Shown: positions 1 through 7,410 of the stretch, piece after piece
Layout of the letters: each line of letters opens with the position of its first letter
Numbering within the stretch: position 1 is the first letter of the stretch
Assembly: GCA_946641515.1 (NCBI GenBank)
Contig: CAMPBT010000015.1
Location: 1 to 19,988, forward strand
DNA from: UBA3210 sp002363635
Lineage (GTDB): Bacteria; Bacillota_I; Bacilli_A; RFN20; CAG-449
Reading direction: 5' to 3'
DNA length: 19,988 nucleotides
Translations under genes and position numbers: made by a program
Notes under the pieces: model-generated
Told to the model about the DNA's origin: nothing
Databases searched by the model: none
Seen by the model: only the letters and a program-made list of their open reading frames with translations

Positions 1-104
1 TGGGAATCATTTTCAAAGAAGAATGAATTCGCCTCTGATATATCGTTCTCTGACATAATTTTTGTATTAAACATTATTTTAGAAACAACGCTTAAATAAG
101 ACAT
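1..104 (-). CDS. Possible 5' end of a gene running off the left edge
   Basis: On the minus strand an open frame runs from an ATG at 104 to the window edge, with further in-frame ATGs at 74 and 56. The shortest version begins MSENDISEANSFFFENDS. I do not recognise it. None of the three starts has a clear Shine-Dalgarno sequence, and an in-frame TAA lies just upstream of the first ATG. It may be real or a chance open frame in A+T-rich DNA. Confidence 0.2.
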   Translation of the reverse strand, partial: MSYLSVVSKIMFNTKIMSENDISEANSFFFENDS

Positions 105-430
105 TTCTTATAACCATCTTTATAAAATCGTATACGTCAAAATTTAACACTCTTACAAAAAGTAAGAAAAATGATATCCTCTTAGGTGAAAACTTAGGAC
201 TATTTATGGGAAAGTATTATACAGATTATGAGAGATATGAGCATTGTAGAAAATACAGATTATCTAGTATTATAGTAATTTGAAACTATAACATTAGATT
301 ATCTTTTTCTTTTTTATCATACGTGTAAAATATTGACGTATACTCCAAATGTATTTAATACAATATTTACAAAACTTTAGTAAAATCATTTTTTTGAAAG
401 TGTATGTAGCAAAAGTTAACAAACCGAAAA
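105..430. other. Gene-free A+T-rich stretch
   Basis: I see no convincing gene here. A plus-strand frame is open without an ATG from about 82 and has an ATG at 207 giving only about 25 codons, ending near 294, with no ribosome site. The one structure I can point to is a perfect 11-bp inverted repeat: GTATACGTCAA at 130-140 and TTGACGTATAC at 333-343. No clear target-site duplication flanks it. Confidence 0.4.
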
Positions 431-459
431 ATTAAAAAAGGTATCAATTACGATACCTT
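431..459 (-). terminator. Rho-independent terminator of tRNA-Ser
   Basis: An 8-bp stem (AAGGTATC / GATACCTT, six of the pairs being GGTATC/GATACC at 440-445 and 452-457) is followed on the minus strand by a run of T (plus-strand A at 434-439). It lies just after the 3' end of the tRNA. Confidence 0.8.
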
Positions 460-472
460 ATCATTTTTAAAG

Positions 473-563
473 TGGCGGAGGAAGAGGGATTTGAACCCTC
501 GCACGGTGTTACCCGTCTATGAGCTTTCCAAGCCCACCCCTTCAGCCTCTTGGGTATTCCTCC
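473..563 (-). tRNA. tRNA-Ser, anticodon GGA
   Basis: The acceptor stem GGAGGAA pairs with TTCCTCC, the discriminator is G and the CCA end is encoded (473-475). The anticodon loop TTGGAAA gives anticodon GGA, which reads UCC/UCU. The long variable arm (about 91 nt in total) is typical of a class II serine tRNA. It stands alone, with its own promoter and terminator. Confidence 0.95.
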
Positions 564-575
564 AGTGCGTGTATT

Positions 576-604
576 ATTTTATCTTAAATTTACCCATTTG
601 TCAT
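576..604 (-). promoter_or_regulatory. Promoter of tRNA-Ser
   Basis: On the minus strand ATGACA (599-604) and TAAAAT (576-581) are separated by exactly 17 bp, a good sigma-A pair, and end about 12 bp before the tRNA 5' end. Confidence 0.7.
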
Positions 605-632
605 TAAAAATAAATAAAATATTTATTTGTTA

Positions 633-641
633 TGATATAAT
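633..641 (+). promoter_or_regulatory. Extended -10 promoter of the rlu operon
   Basis: TGATATAAT is a perfect extended -10 (TGnTATAAT). I see no good -35 at 16-18 bp. The predicted start near 648 leaves a leader of only about 11 nt, beginning with GGTGA before the ATG at 659. Confidence 0.65.
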
Positions 642-658
642 GCAAGCGGTGAAACAAT

Positions 659-1627
659 ATGAAGCAGATTACAGTAACAAAAAAAGATGAAGGACAGACT
701 ATATATAAATTCGTTAAGAAGTATCTTAATGAAGCTCCTTTATCATTCATTGAAAAGGTCTTTAGAAAGAAAGATGTTAAGATTGATGGAAAAAGAGCTT
801 CTAAAACTGATGTAGTAAAAGAAGGTAATGTTGTTCAAATCTATGTTACTGATCAGCAATTACAAGACTTTGTTAAAGCAAAAGATGATGTCTTGTTAAA
901 TGTTAAGCTTGATATTGTTTATGAAGATGAAAACATTTTAATTATTAATAAGCCATCTAATTTACTTGTTCATGGTGATGAAAATGAGAAAAAATATACT
1001 TTAGCAAACCAGGTTCTTGGATATCTTGCTTCTAAAGGGGAATATGATCCTAGCGATAAGACATTTATCCCAGGCCCTGCTCATAGACTTGATAGAAATA
1101 CATCTGGTTTAATTATCTTTGGTAAAAATGTTAAATCATTACAGGCTTTAGAAGATTTATTTAAAGATCATGAAAATATTAATAAATATTATTTAGCACT
1201 TGTTGCAGGTACTCCTAGTAAAGAAGGAACAATTAATAAACCTTTATTAAAAGATGAAAAGAAAAAGTTAGTTCGAGTTGATACTCTTGAACATGGCGCG
1301 AAGACTGCTATTACTAAATATAAATTAGTAGAGAGATTTTCTTACTGCTCAATGGTTGAGGTTGAATTATTAACTGGAAGAACTCATCAAATTAGAGTTC
1401 ATATGGCAAGTATTGATCATCCTTTACTTGGAGATGCAAAATATGGTAATTTTAGCTTAAACAAGAAATTTGAAAATGAGTTTAAATATGCTCATCAATT
1501 TTTAGTTGCGTATAGATTACATTTTGGAGAATTAACAGGTATCTTATCTTATTTATCAGGTAAGACATTTACTTGTTCTTTACCAAAAGTTGAGAAAAAG
1601 ATTGTTGAAACATTAAGAGGAAAATAA
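659..1627 (+). CDS. RluA-family rRNA/tRNA pseudouridine synthase
   Basis: Enzyme that converts specific uridines in structured RNA to pseudouridine, most likely in 23S rRNA (RluC/RluD-like). An S4 RNA-binding domain covers about residues 12-70, and the catalytic domain follows. The signature HRLDRNTSG at 142-150 contains the catalytic Asp145, and RTHQIRVHM lies further on. The 322 aa length is normal for RluA proteins with an S4 domain. The ATG is preceded by GCGGTGA at 6-7 nt. The stop overlaps the next start (TAATG), so it leads a translationally coupled operon. The exact uridine target cannot be decided from sequence. Confidence 0.93.
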   Translation: MKQITVTKKDEGQTIYKFVKKYLNEAPLSFIEKVFRKKDVKIDGKRASKTDVVKEGNVVQIYVTDQQLQDFVKAKDDVLLNVKLDIVYEDENILIINKPSNLLVHGDENEKKYTLANQVLGYLASKGEYDPSDKTFIPGPAHRLDRNTSGLIIFGKNVKSLQALEDLFKDHENINKYYLALVAGTPSKEGTINKPLLKDEKKKLVRVDTLEHGAKTAITKYKLVERFSYCSMVEVELLTGRTHQIRVHMASIDHPLLGDAKYGNFSLNKKFENEFKYAHQFLVAYRLHFGELTGILSYLSGKTFTCSLPKVEKKIVETLRGK

Positions 1628-2124
1628 TGCTTAATTTATCTAATATTTTAATCATCTTTCTATTTATATTTTTAGTTCTTAATTTTGCAGTTAATTATAG
1701 AACTACTTTAAGAACGTCTATAACTTATACTGCTTCTACTGGATTATTTGTTCCTACTATGTATTTATGTAAAGATCAAATTAATAGTTGGCTAGCGGAT
1801 AAGACATTTATGCCTTTAGAAAGTTATGAATTAAGTAGACAAGATCAGTTTTATTTTATTAGAGGTATATTTTTAATTAGCGTAATGGTTAGTTTATTAT
1901 TAATCATATATTTTATTAGTGGTTTCTTTGTTAAGAAACGTTCTCCATTTGTCAAACATCAAGAACATCACGTTGTGAACGTCTTTTTGAAAATGTATAA
2001 TTTTCTTATAATAGGTATATGGCTAGTCCCACTTTTAGTGGAACTAAATTACTTAATGAAACTAGATTTAGGATATCTTGATGGTATTTTTAATATTGTT
2101 TTAAAGATTGGGGGTGGCAAGTAA
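1627..2124 (+). CDS. Multi-pass membrane protein of unknown function
   Basis: A 165-aa protein I do not recognise. Hydrophobic segments lie at about residues 5-25, 75-98 and 120-142, with a weaker one near 32-48, so three or four membrane passes. A basic stretch (KKRSPFVKHQEHH) follows the 75-98 segment. Size and layout recall CvpA-type membrane proteins, but no signature supports naming it so. AAGAGGA at 1615-1621 is the ribosome site. The start overlaps the stop of the pseudouridine synthase and its own stop overlaps the next start (TAATG at both ends), so it is co-translated with both neighbours. Confidence 0.8.
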   Translation: MLNLSNILIIFLFIFLVLNFAVNYRTTLRTSITYTASTGLFVPTMYLCKDQINSWLADKTFMPLESYELSRQDQFYFIRGIFLISVMVSLLLIIYFISGFFVKKRSPFVKHQEHHVVNVFLKMYNFLIIGIWLVPLLVELNYLMKLDLGYLDGIFNIVLKIGGGK

Positions 2125-3191
2125 TGAGAAACATTGATAAAGGTTATTTACTTGATGAAATCGTTACTGGCAACACTAGTCAAAGTGCTCTTAATAATTT
2201 AATTCAATGGATTGAAGCGAGTGATGCTTATGATGAATTAGTTAGAAATATTGAAGATGTAAAAGCTTCTACTTCTTTATATGCACTTATTTTGTATGAA
2301 AAATATTATGAGCTAGCTATTGAAGAGATTTCTAGCATTGAAGAAGCATTAGTAGCATACGCGAAAATTTTATATCTTGCTCAAGTTAGTAGAAAAGAAT
2401 GTTTTATTAATCCTTTAATTGCGGAAAAATCAATTGATTATTCTTTTAAGATGAAAGATATTGCAATCTTTTATGATAGTCATTTAATTACTTTAGAAGA
2501 TTTCCAAAAGAGTAGTGATTACACATTAAAACAAAAAGGTGAGGCTATTAAAGAACAAATTAGAAGTTGGGAAGATGATTTAACTTCAAAATTATATTCT
2601 GTAATTGATGAAATTAAAGAATATCCTAGAAATATGCATAATTTAAAAATCTTAAATGTTAGAAGAAGTATTGAGTTAATTCTTCTAGTAATTTTTGATA
2701 CTTTAGTTATCTTGGCGCTTTTTAGCCCTTTCCAAAAAGTTTATGAAATTATTCATAATCAATATGAATTAAGTTTTATTTTCTATTTAACTGCGATTGC
2801 TTTTACTTTTATTGGTATATGGAATGCATTTTTCATTATTGAATTTACTATTAAATTTAAACAGTACCATAAATATAATTATGCAAAGAATAGAGTTCTT
2901 GGTAATAAAGAAGTAGTTGCAAGCGAGATAACTAAGGCTTCAGAGAAATTAAAATCTTATTTAGAGACTTGTTTATTAAAGAATAGACCATTAAATGCTT
3001 CTGTTCTTGATTTTGCTTTCGACCAAAATGTTATTGGTTATATTCAGTTTTTATACTATGTTAATTTTAGAGGTAAGCATCCACGTAAGAACAAGATATT
3101 CTTAATGTCAAAAATATTTATGGCGTTAAGCTTAGTTTTTGGCATTACAAGTTTTGTTTTTATCATTCTTCATTTGGTAGGTAGATTATGA
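2124..3191 (+). CDS. Membrane protein with cytoplasmic N-terminal helical domain, unknown function
   Basis: A 355-aa protein with no motif I can name. Residues 1-175 are hydrophilic and probably helical. Two closely spaced membrane segments follow (about 182-203 and 215-241), then a charged stretch, then a C-terminal membrane segment (about 328-352). GGGGGTGG at 2110-2117 is the ribosome site. The last bases form ATGA, shared with the next start. This gene ends in TGA, which shows that TGA is a stop in this organism. Membrane topology and coupling to both neighbours suggest the three unknown proteins act together, which is inference. Confidence 0.8.
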   Translation: MRNIDKGYLLDEIVTGNTSQSALNNLIQWIEASDAYDELVRNIEDVKASTSLYALILYEKYYELAIEEISSIEEALVAYAKILYLAQVSRKECFINPLIAEKSIDYSFKMKDIAIFYDSHLITLEDFQKSSDYTLKQKGEAIKEQIRSWEDDLTSKLYSVIDEIKEYPRNMHNLKILNVRRSIELILLVIFDTLVILALFSPFQKVYEIIHNQYELSFIFYLTAIAFTFIGIWNAFFIIEFTIKFKQYHKYNYAKNRVLGNKEVVASEITKASEKLKSYLETCLLKNRPLNASVLDFAFDQNVIGYIQFLYYVNFRGKHPRKNKIFLMSKIFMALSLVFGITSFVFIILHLVGRL

Positions 3192-3895
3192 GTCAGTACG
3201 TAATAGAACTTGAAGGAAAACTTTTCTCCTCATGGAAAGAATTTGGAGAAAACATATATTTACATGAAGATGCTGCAGAGAAACTTCTCACATCTCCAAA
3301 ATTTTTACGTATTCTAAAAGATAGTGAGCCAGAGATGTTTAAAAAACTTGTAAAACTCAATCATGAATCAAGAGAGTTTCAAGAATTTATGTTCTTAGCA
3401 CAATATATTTTTAATCCGTTTATGAACATTAGACATCATGGTTATTCTTTTAATAATTTAAAAGAAATCGGTGATAAGATTTTAGAATTTGGCCCTGAAA
3501 TTGATGTCTATCTTAAGGATTTTTTAAAGTACAAATTGTTAACTAAATATATGGAAATGATGGGATGGGATTTACAAAAGCCTATCATTTATAAAAAAAT
3601 TAAAGAACTTGAACATCTATTTTCAATAAATGAAAATAAATCGTATTTTTTGCTTGGTTTCGTACTATCTCAGTGTGATATAATTCGTTATTGGAAAAGA
3701 GACTATGTAAACATAGAGGAGTTCTTTATTTCAATGCGAGAACCTTTCAATATCGTCTCTTATTCATCTTTAATAGATAAAAGTCAATACGTACTTTCCT
3801 GGCTAACTGTCAAAGGACAGCTAGATCAAGTTAAGAAGTACGAAGACATTGTTAATCTAGTAGAAAAAATGGAGAAATCTTATGATAAACGTTAA
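3188..3895 (+). CDS. Soluble protein of unknown function
   Basis: A 235-aa protein without signal peptide or membrane segment, rich in charged and aromatic residues and probably helical. I do not recognise a family. It begins in an ATGA overlap with the membrane protein upstream, and its last 14 bp overlap the start of the phosphohexomutase. The coupling places it in one operon with the two membrane proteins, so it may be their cytoplasmic partner; that is inference only. Confidence 0.75.
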   Translation: MSQYVIELEGKLFSSWKEFGENIYLHEDAAEKLLTSPKFLRILKDSEPEMFKKLVKLNHESREFQEFMFLAQYIFNPFMNIRHHGYSFNNLKEIGDKILEFGPEIDVYLKDFLKYKLLTKYMEMMGWDLQKPIIYKKIKELEHLFSINENKSYFLLGFVLSQCDIIRYWKRDYVNIEEFFISMREPFNIVSYSSLIDKSQYVLSWLTVKGQLDQVKKYEDIVNLVEKMEKSYDKR

Positions 3896-5588
3896 CGAAG
3901 AATACCAAAAGTGGTTAAGCGAACCTTCTTTACCAAGTTATTTAAAAGAACAGCTTGAAAATATGTCTCAAGAAGAAATCTATGATGCTTTCTATGCAGA
4001 CTTAGAATTTGGTACAGCAGGTATTAGAGGAGTTCTTGGCCCTGGCACAAATAGATTAAATGTTTATATTGTTAGAAAAGCTACAGTTGGCTTTGCAAAA
4101 TACTTAATTGAGAAATTCCCTTCATCTCTTGATAGAGGTGTTGTCATTTCTCACGATAATAGACATTTCAGTAGAGACTTCACATTAGAAGCTGCAAAAG
4201 TTCTTAATTCATATGGAATTAAAGCTTTCATCTTTGATTCTTTAAGACCTACTCCAGAACTTTCATATGCAGTTAGATATAAAAATGCTTTAGCAGGTAT
4301 TATGATTACTGCTTCTCATAACCCTCCAGAATATAATGGTTATAAGGTTTATGATGAAAATGGTTGTCAGTTAGTTCCTCAAAAGATTGCTAGACTAGTT
4401 GAAATCATTTCTTCACTTGGAGACGCAATTGATGTTAAGTACGGTGGGGAATCTTCAATTACTGAAACATTAAATTCAGATGTTGATGAAGCTTATGTTA
4501 AAGATGTATTATCAATTCAATTAAACCCTGAATTATCTAAGAAAGATTTTAAGATTGTCTTCTCACCTCAACATGGTTGTTCATTAGAAAGAGCAAAAGA
4601 TGTCTTTAATGCTTTAGGATATGATGTCACATATGTAGAAGAACAGTGTATCCATAACCCAGATTTCAATGCAACTAAGTCACCTAACCCAGAACTTCCA
4701 GAAGCTTTTGAATTATCAATTGAATACGCTAAAAGAGTTAATGCTGATTTAATTATTAATACTGACCCTGATGCAGATAGACTTGGGGTAGCTTTTAAAG
4801 ATAAGAATGGTGAATATGTATTACATACTGGTAACCAAACAGGTGCATTACTTATTAACTACGTTTTAGGTGAAAGAGCAAAGAGAGGTTTATTAAAACC
4901 TAACTCAACAATCTTCGATACTATCGTTACTTCATCTTTCGGTGAAGAAATCGCTGCAAAATATGGTGTTAAAACAGAACACTTATTAACAGGTTTCAAA
5001 TTCATCGGTGATAAGATTCATGAATATGAAATTTCTGAAGAAAAGACATATGAATTTGGTTATGAAGAATCATATGGTTATTTAATTGGTACATTCGTTA
5101 GAGATAAAGATTCTTTACAGGCTATTGTTATGGCATGTGAAATGGCTAATTATTACTTAAAACAAGGTAAGACTCTTGATGTAGTATATACTGAACTTGA
5201 AGAAGAATTATCTTTCCACCACGATAAACTTTATTCAATTTATTTTAAAGGTGAAGGCGGAAAAGGTGTCATGGCACAAATTCTTAACACATTAAGAATG
5301 AAACCTATCGAATCTATTGATGGATCTAAATTAGTTAAATATGAAGATTATCAAGTTAGAGAAAGATATGATGCTAAAGGAAAAGTAATTGGAGAAATCA
5401 ATTTACCAAAATCTAACGTCTTAAAGTTCTACTTTAAAGATGGTTCAACAATTGCTGTTAGACCTTCAGGTACTGAACCAAAATGTAAATTCTATTATGG
5501 TGCAGTTGCTGCTTCTGCAGAACAAATCAATGGCAAGACAGCAAGAATGCACGAAGAAGTTTTAAAACTTTTAAACATTGATGCTTAA
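3882..5588 (+). CDS. pgcA: Alpha-phosphoglucomutase / phosphomannomutase (PgcA type)
   Basis: Cytoplasmic alpha-D-phosphohexomutase interconverting hexose 1- and 6-phosphates, feeding UDP-glucose, glycolipid and envelope sugar synthesis. The four family signatures are present in order: TASHNP at about 143-148 with phosphoserine Ser145; the metal loop DPDADR at 295-300; the sugar loop GYEESYG near 394-400; and the phosphate-binding RPSGTEPK near 525-532. The 568 aa length fits the Bacillus PgcA branch. GGAG at 3871-3874 sits 7 nt before the ATG, and the start lies inside the preceding gene. It closes the operon. Glucose versus mannose preference cannot be fixed from sequence. Confidence 0.92.
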   Translation: MINVNEEYQKWLSEPSLPSYLKEQLENMSQEEIYDAFYADLEFGTAGIRGVLGPGTNRLNVYIVRKATVGFAKYLIEKFPSSLDRGVVISHDNRHFSRDFTLEAAKVLNSYGIKAFIFDSLRPTPELSYAVRYKNALAGIMITASHNPPEYNGYKVYDENGCQLVPQKIARLVEIISSLGDAIDVKYGGESSITETLNSDVDEAYVKDVLSIQLNPELSKKDFKIVFSPQHGCSLERAKDVFNALGYDVTYVEEQCIHNPDFNATKSPNPELPEAFELSIEYAKRVNADLIINTDPDADRLGVAFKDKNGEYVLHTGNQTGALLINYVLGERAKRGLLKPNSTIFDTIVTSSFGEEIAAKYGVKTEHLLTGFKFIGDKIHEYEISEEKTYEFGYEESYGYLIGTFVRDKDSLQAIVMACEMANYYLKQGKTLDVVYTELEEELSFHHDKLYSIYFKGEGGKGVMAQILNTLRMKPIESIDGSKLVKYEDYQVRERYDAKGKVIGEINLPKSNVLKFYFKDGSTIAVRPSGTEPKCKFYYGAVAASAEQINGKTARMHEEVLKLLNIDA

Positions 5589-5593
5589 TATAT

Positions 5594-5620
5594 AGAGGTG
5601 AAAATTCACCTCTTTTTTTT
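5594..5620 (+). terminator. Terminator of the rlu-pgcA operon
   Basis: AGAGGTGA (5594-5601) pairs with TCACCTCT (5606-5613) around a four-base loop and runs into eight T. Confidence 0.9.
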
Positions 5621-5630
5621 ACTTTGAGCA

Positions 5631-5657
5631 AAAGAAAACAGCGAGTATATCGCTGTT
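5631..5657 (-). terminator. Terminator of the CYTH gene
   Basis: On the minus strand AACAGCGA pairs with TCGCTGTT (plus-strand 5637-5644 and 5650-5657) and is followed by TTCTTTT. The gene's stop codon lies in the stem. With the preceding terminator it separates two convergent units. Confidence 0.8.
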
Positions 5658-6240
5658 ATTTATTTAATGCATTTAATGCTCTTGCTTGTTTTGAGACCTT
5701 ATTGAATGAGAAATCTTTAATTCCACATTGTGTTAAGATATCTGTTGCAGCACTTTGAGCGTTTTCCATTGATGAAGATTCAATTTCAAGTTCGTAATCT
5801 GTAATGCCGCTATAAGTTGATTTATCTAAATCTAATTTATAACCATTATAATCAACTGAAATTCTTTCTGTTGTTAATGAGGTTAAGATTCTTAAATCTT
5901 CTACTTTAACACCAAGGATTGCTAAGAATTTTTTAATGCCACCTTCAGGGAAGATGTTGTTGTCTTTCATATCTTCCATAGCTTTCCAAGAGATATCTTC
6001 ATTCTTTTCAAGAACACCTTCAGATAATGGAGTTTTTAATGTTAATTCAAATGTGTCTTCTTTTTCTCTGATACGTAAGACAATACCAATCTTCTTTAAT
6101 AATGAATCTAATGTATCGATATAGTAGTTAGTTTGTTTGAATTTTTTATATTTCTTTAAATTTAATCCATCGATTACCTTTAAATAATCTTCTTTTAGTA
6201 ATAATACTTTTGCTTCAATTTCAATGTTTGATGATGACAT
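5656..6240 (-). CDS. CYTH-domain protein (putative triphosphatase)
   Basis: A 194-aa single-domain CYTH protein, the fold of triphosphate tunnel metalloenzymes, which bind triphosphate compounds in a beta-barrel with divalent metal. The N-terminal ExExK signature is EIEAK at residues 7-11, and later barrel strands carry the expected alternating charges (LRIREKED, ELTLKTPL, YELEIES). Bacillus YjbK is a comparable protein. Substrate is unknown; inorganic tripolyphosphate is common in the family. The ribosome site GAGGT lies 7-8 nt before the ATG. Monocistronic, with a candidate promoter 22 bp upstream of the start. Confidence 0.85.
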   Translation of the reverse strand: MSSSNIEIEAKVLLLKEDYLKVIDGLNLKKYKKFKQTNYYIDTLDSLLKKIGIVLRIREKEDTFELTLKTPLSEGVLEKNEDISWKAMEDMKDNNIFPEGGIKKFLAILGVKVEDLRILTSLTTERISVDYNGYKLDLDKSTYSGITDYELEIESSSMENAQSAATDILTQCGIKDFSFNKVSKQARALNALNK

Positions 6241-6258
6241 ATTTTTTACCTCGATAAA

Positions 6259-6280
6259 TTTATTATAAATTTATAATAAA
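6259..6280. repeat. Perfect 22-bp A/T-only palindrome
   Basis: The left arm TTTATTATAAA (6259-6269) is exactly complementary to the right arm TTTATAATAAA (6270-6280). It overlaps the candidate -10 of the CYTH gene in a divergent intergenic region, so it could be an operator. It contains only A and T, so chance is more likely than usual. Confidence 0.5.
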
Positions 6281-6290
6281 GATATTTCCA
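6262..6290 (-). promoter_or_regulatory. Candidate promoter of the CYTH gene
   Basis: On the minus strand TGGAAA (6285-6290) and TATAAT (6262-6267) are 17 bp apart. The -10 and spacer lie within a 22-bp palindrome (6259-6280). Confidence 0.5.
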
Positions 6291-6306
6291 TAATGACTTA
6301 TTATTA

Positions 6307-6335
6307 TTGAGATAAAAATTACAATTTGTTAAAAT
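6307..6335 (+). promoter_or_regulatory. Promoter of the EIIB-like gene
   Basis: TTGAGA (6307-6312), a 17-bp spacer and TAAAAT (6330-6335) with an extended TG at 6327-6328. The predicted start near 6342 coincides with the GGAGAG ribosome site. Confidence 0.75.
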
Positions 6336-6359
6336 CAAAATGGAGAGAAAAAAGACGTT

Positions 6360-6701
6360 ATGCCTGATTATTTTGTTTATATTATTATTGGATGTGCTAC
6401 TACACTTGCGATTGGATTATTTATATTCTTAATTGTTTTCTTTAGAAAGAAGAATGTTAAGAAAACATCTATTACTACTTCAGATTATGATAAGTATATA
6501 GATGCATTTGGAGGAAAAGAAAATATTATTTCTGCTTCTTCACAAGGCTCTAGATTAATTTTAGTTCTTAAAGATTATGACGTTGTTGATTTAGAAGAAT
6601 TAAATAAACTTGGAATTACTTCTTCAATCAAGATGTCAAACAAAATTACATTTATCATTGGCTCACTTTCTAGCGATATTGCTAAATATATAAATAAATA
6701 G
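6360..6701 (+). CDS. Membrane-anchored EIIB-like domain protein lacking the active-site Cys
   Basis: A 113-aa protein with one N-terminal membrane segment (about 5-28), a basic stop-transfer stretch (RKKNVKK), then a domain at about 42-112 whose pattern matches the glucose-family PTS EIIB fold: AFGGKENI at 49-56, SRLILVLKD at 64-72, VDLEELNKLGI at 76-86 and a closing ITFIIG..SSDIAKYI. In transporters the strand before the arginine carries the phosphorylated cysteine (C-x-TRLR). Here the aligned position is Gln62, and the only Cys (12) is in the membrane segment. It therefore cannot take part in classical phosphotransfer. Related small anchored EIIB proteins occur in Bacilli; their role is unknown to me. 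GGAGAG lies 12 nt before the ATG, longer than usual. Confidence 0.75.
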   Translation: MPDYFVYIIIGCATTLAIGLFIFLIVFFRKKNVKKTSITTSDYDKYIDAFGGKENIISASSQGSRLILVLKDYDVVDLEELNKLGITSSIKMSNKITFIIGSLSSDIAKYINK

Positions 6702-6714
6702 TTTATGGTTAAAT

Positions 6715-6736
6715 AGGAGCCTTAGGCTCTTTTTTT
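6715..6736 (+). terminator. Terminator or attenuator between the EIIB-like gene and bioY
   Basis: AGGAGCC, loop TTA, GGCTCT (with one G-U pair), then seven T. It ends only 11 bp before the bioY ribosome site. I see no good promoter after it, so bioY may depend on read-through or on a promoter lying within or before the hairpin. Confidence 0.75.
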
Positions 6737-6760
6737 AATATGTTATTGGGGGAGATTTAT

Positions 6761-7369
6761 ATGAAACGTTCAATTACTAAAACTTTAACATTTTTAGCAC
6801 TTTTTACAGCATTAATGTGTGTTTTATCACCATTTGCTATTCCAATGCAGCCTGTACCAATTACTCTTGCTACATTAGTTGTTTACATCATTGCAGGCTT
6901 ACTTGATTATAAGTATGCTGCTATTCCTGTAGTCTTATACATCTTAATTGGCTTAATGGGTGTACCTGTATTTTCTAATGGTACTGCAGGTTTAGCAGTT
7001 TTAGGTGGCCCTACAGCTGGTTTTATTTATGGCTATATTTTAGGTGCATTAGCAGAATCATTATTATTACATTTCTTTAAAGAAAAGAAATGGATGGTTT
7101 ATCCTATTGCAATGGTAGTGGCTACTATCTTTATTTATGCATTTGGTTTAACTTGGTTTATGATCTATATGAATAACAGTGGTAAAGCAATAACATTTGG
7201 TGCAGCATTAATGGCATGTGTAGTTCCTTTCTTACTTGGAGACGCAATTAAAATTATAGCAGCTTCATCAGTCTGTATATCTCTTAGAAAACATTTTGAA
7301 AGATATATGGGAACTTCTTTAGATAAAGAAGACGATAAAGAAATTGAAGAAAAAGAAGAAGACAAATAA
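6761..7369 (+). CDS. bioY: Biotin transporter BioY (ECF S component)
   Basis: Integral membrane protein that binds biotin and, with the shared ECF energising module (EcfT and two ATPases, not in this window), imports it. It has about six hydrophobic segments over 202 aa. Family signatures are MQPVPITLATL near 29-39 and the conserved glycine-rich LGGPTAGF. I start it at 6761 because GGGGGAG (6748-6754) lies 6 nt before this ATG; an earlier in-frame ATG at 6740 precedes that site and would make it coding. The C-terminal 20 residues are an unusual acidic tail rich in D, E and K. No biotin synthesis genes are seen nearby, which fits a scavenger. Confidence 0.92.
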   Translation: MKRSITKTLTFLALFTALMCVLSPFAIPMQPVPITLATLVVYIIAGLLDYKYAAIPVVLYILIGLMGVPVFSNGTAGLAVLGGPTAGFIYGYILGALAESLLLHFFKEKKWMVYPIAMVVATIFIYAFGLTWFMIYMNNSGKAITFGAALMACVVPFLLGDAIKIIAASSVCISLRKHFERYMGTSLDKEDDKEIEEKEEDK

Positions 7370-7410
7370 AAAAATATGGAGGTTAGAAATAATTCTAATC
7401 TCCATTTTTT
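7368..7410. terminator. Bidirectional terminator between bioY and maf
   Basis: A 13-bp stem with one G-U pair (7376-7388 and 7393-7405) and loop ATAA is followed by six T on the plus strand. On the minus strand it is followed by TA and then seven T. It serves convergent bioY and maf. Confidence 0.85.

Noticed and set aside
82..294. Plus-strand coding region near the left end
   Set aside because: Open for about 70 codons, but the first ATG (207) leaves only about 25, there is no ribosome site, and I see no protein motif.
3185..3195. Mycoplasma code with TGA as tryptophan
   Set aside because: TGA ends the 2124-3191 gene in an ATGA overlap with the next start, and Trp is TGG in all conserved proteins.
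6700..6761. Riboswitch before bioY
   Set aside because: Only a simple hairpin with a T-run is present; there is too little leader for a known ligand-binding fold.
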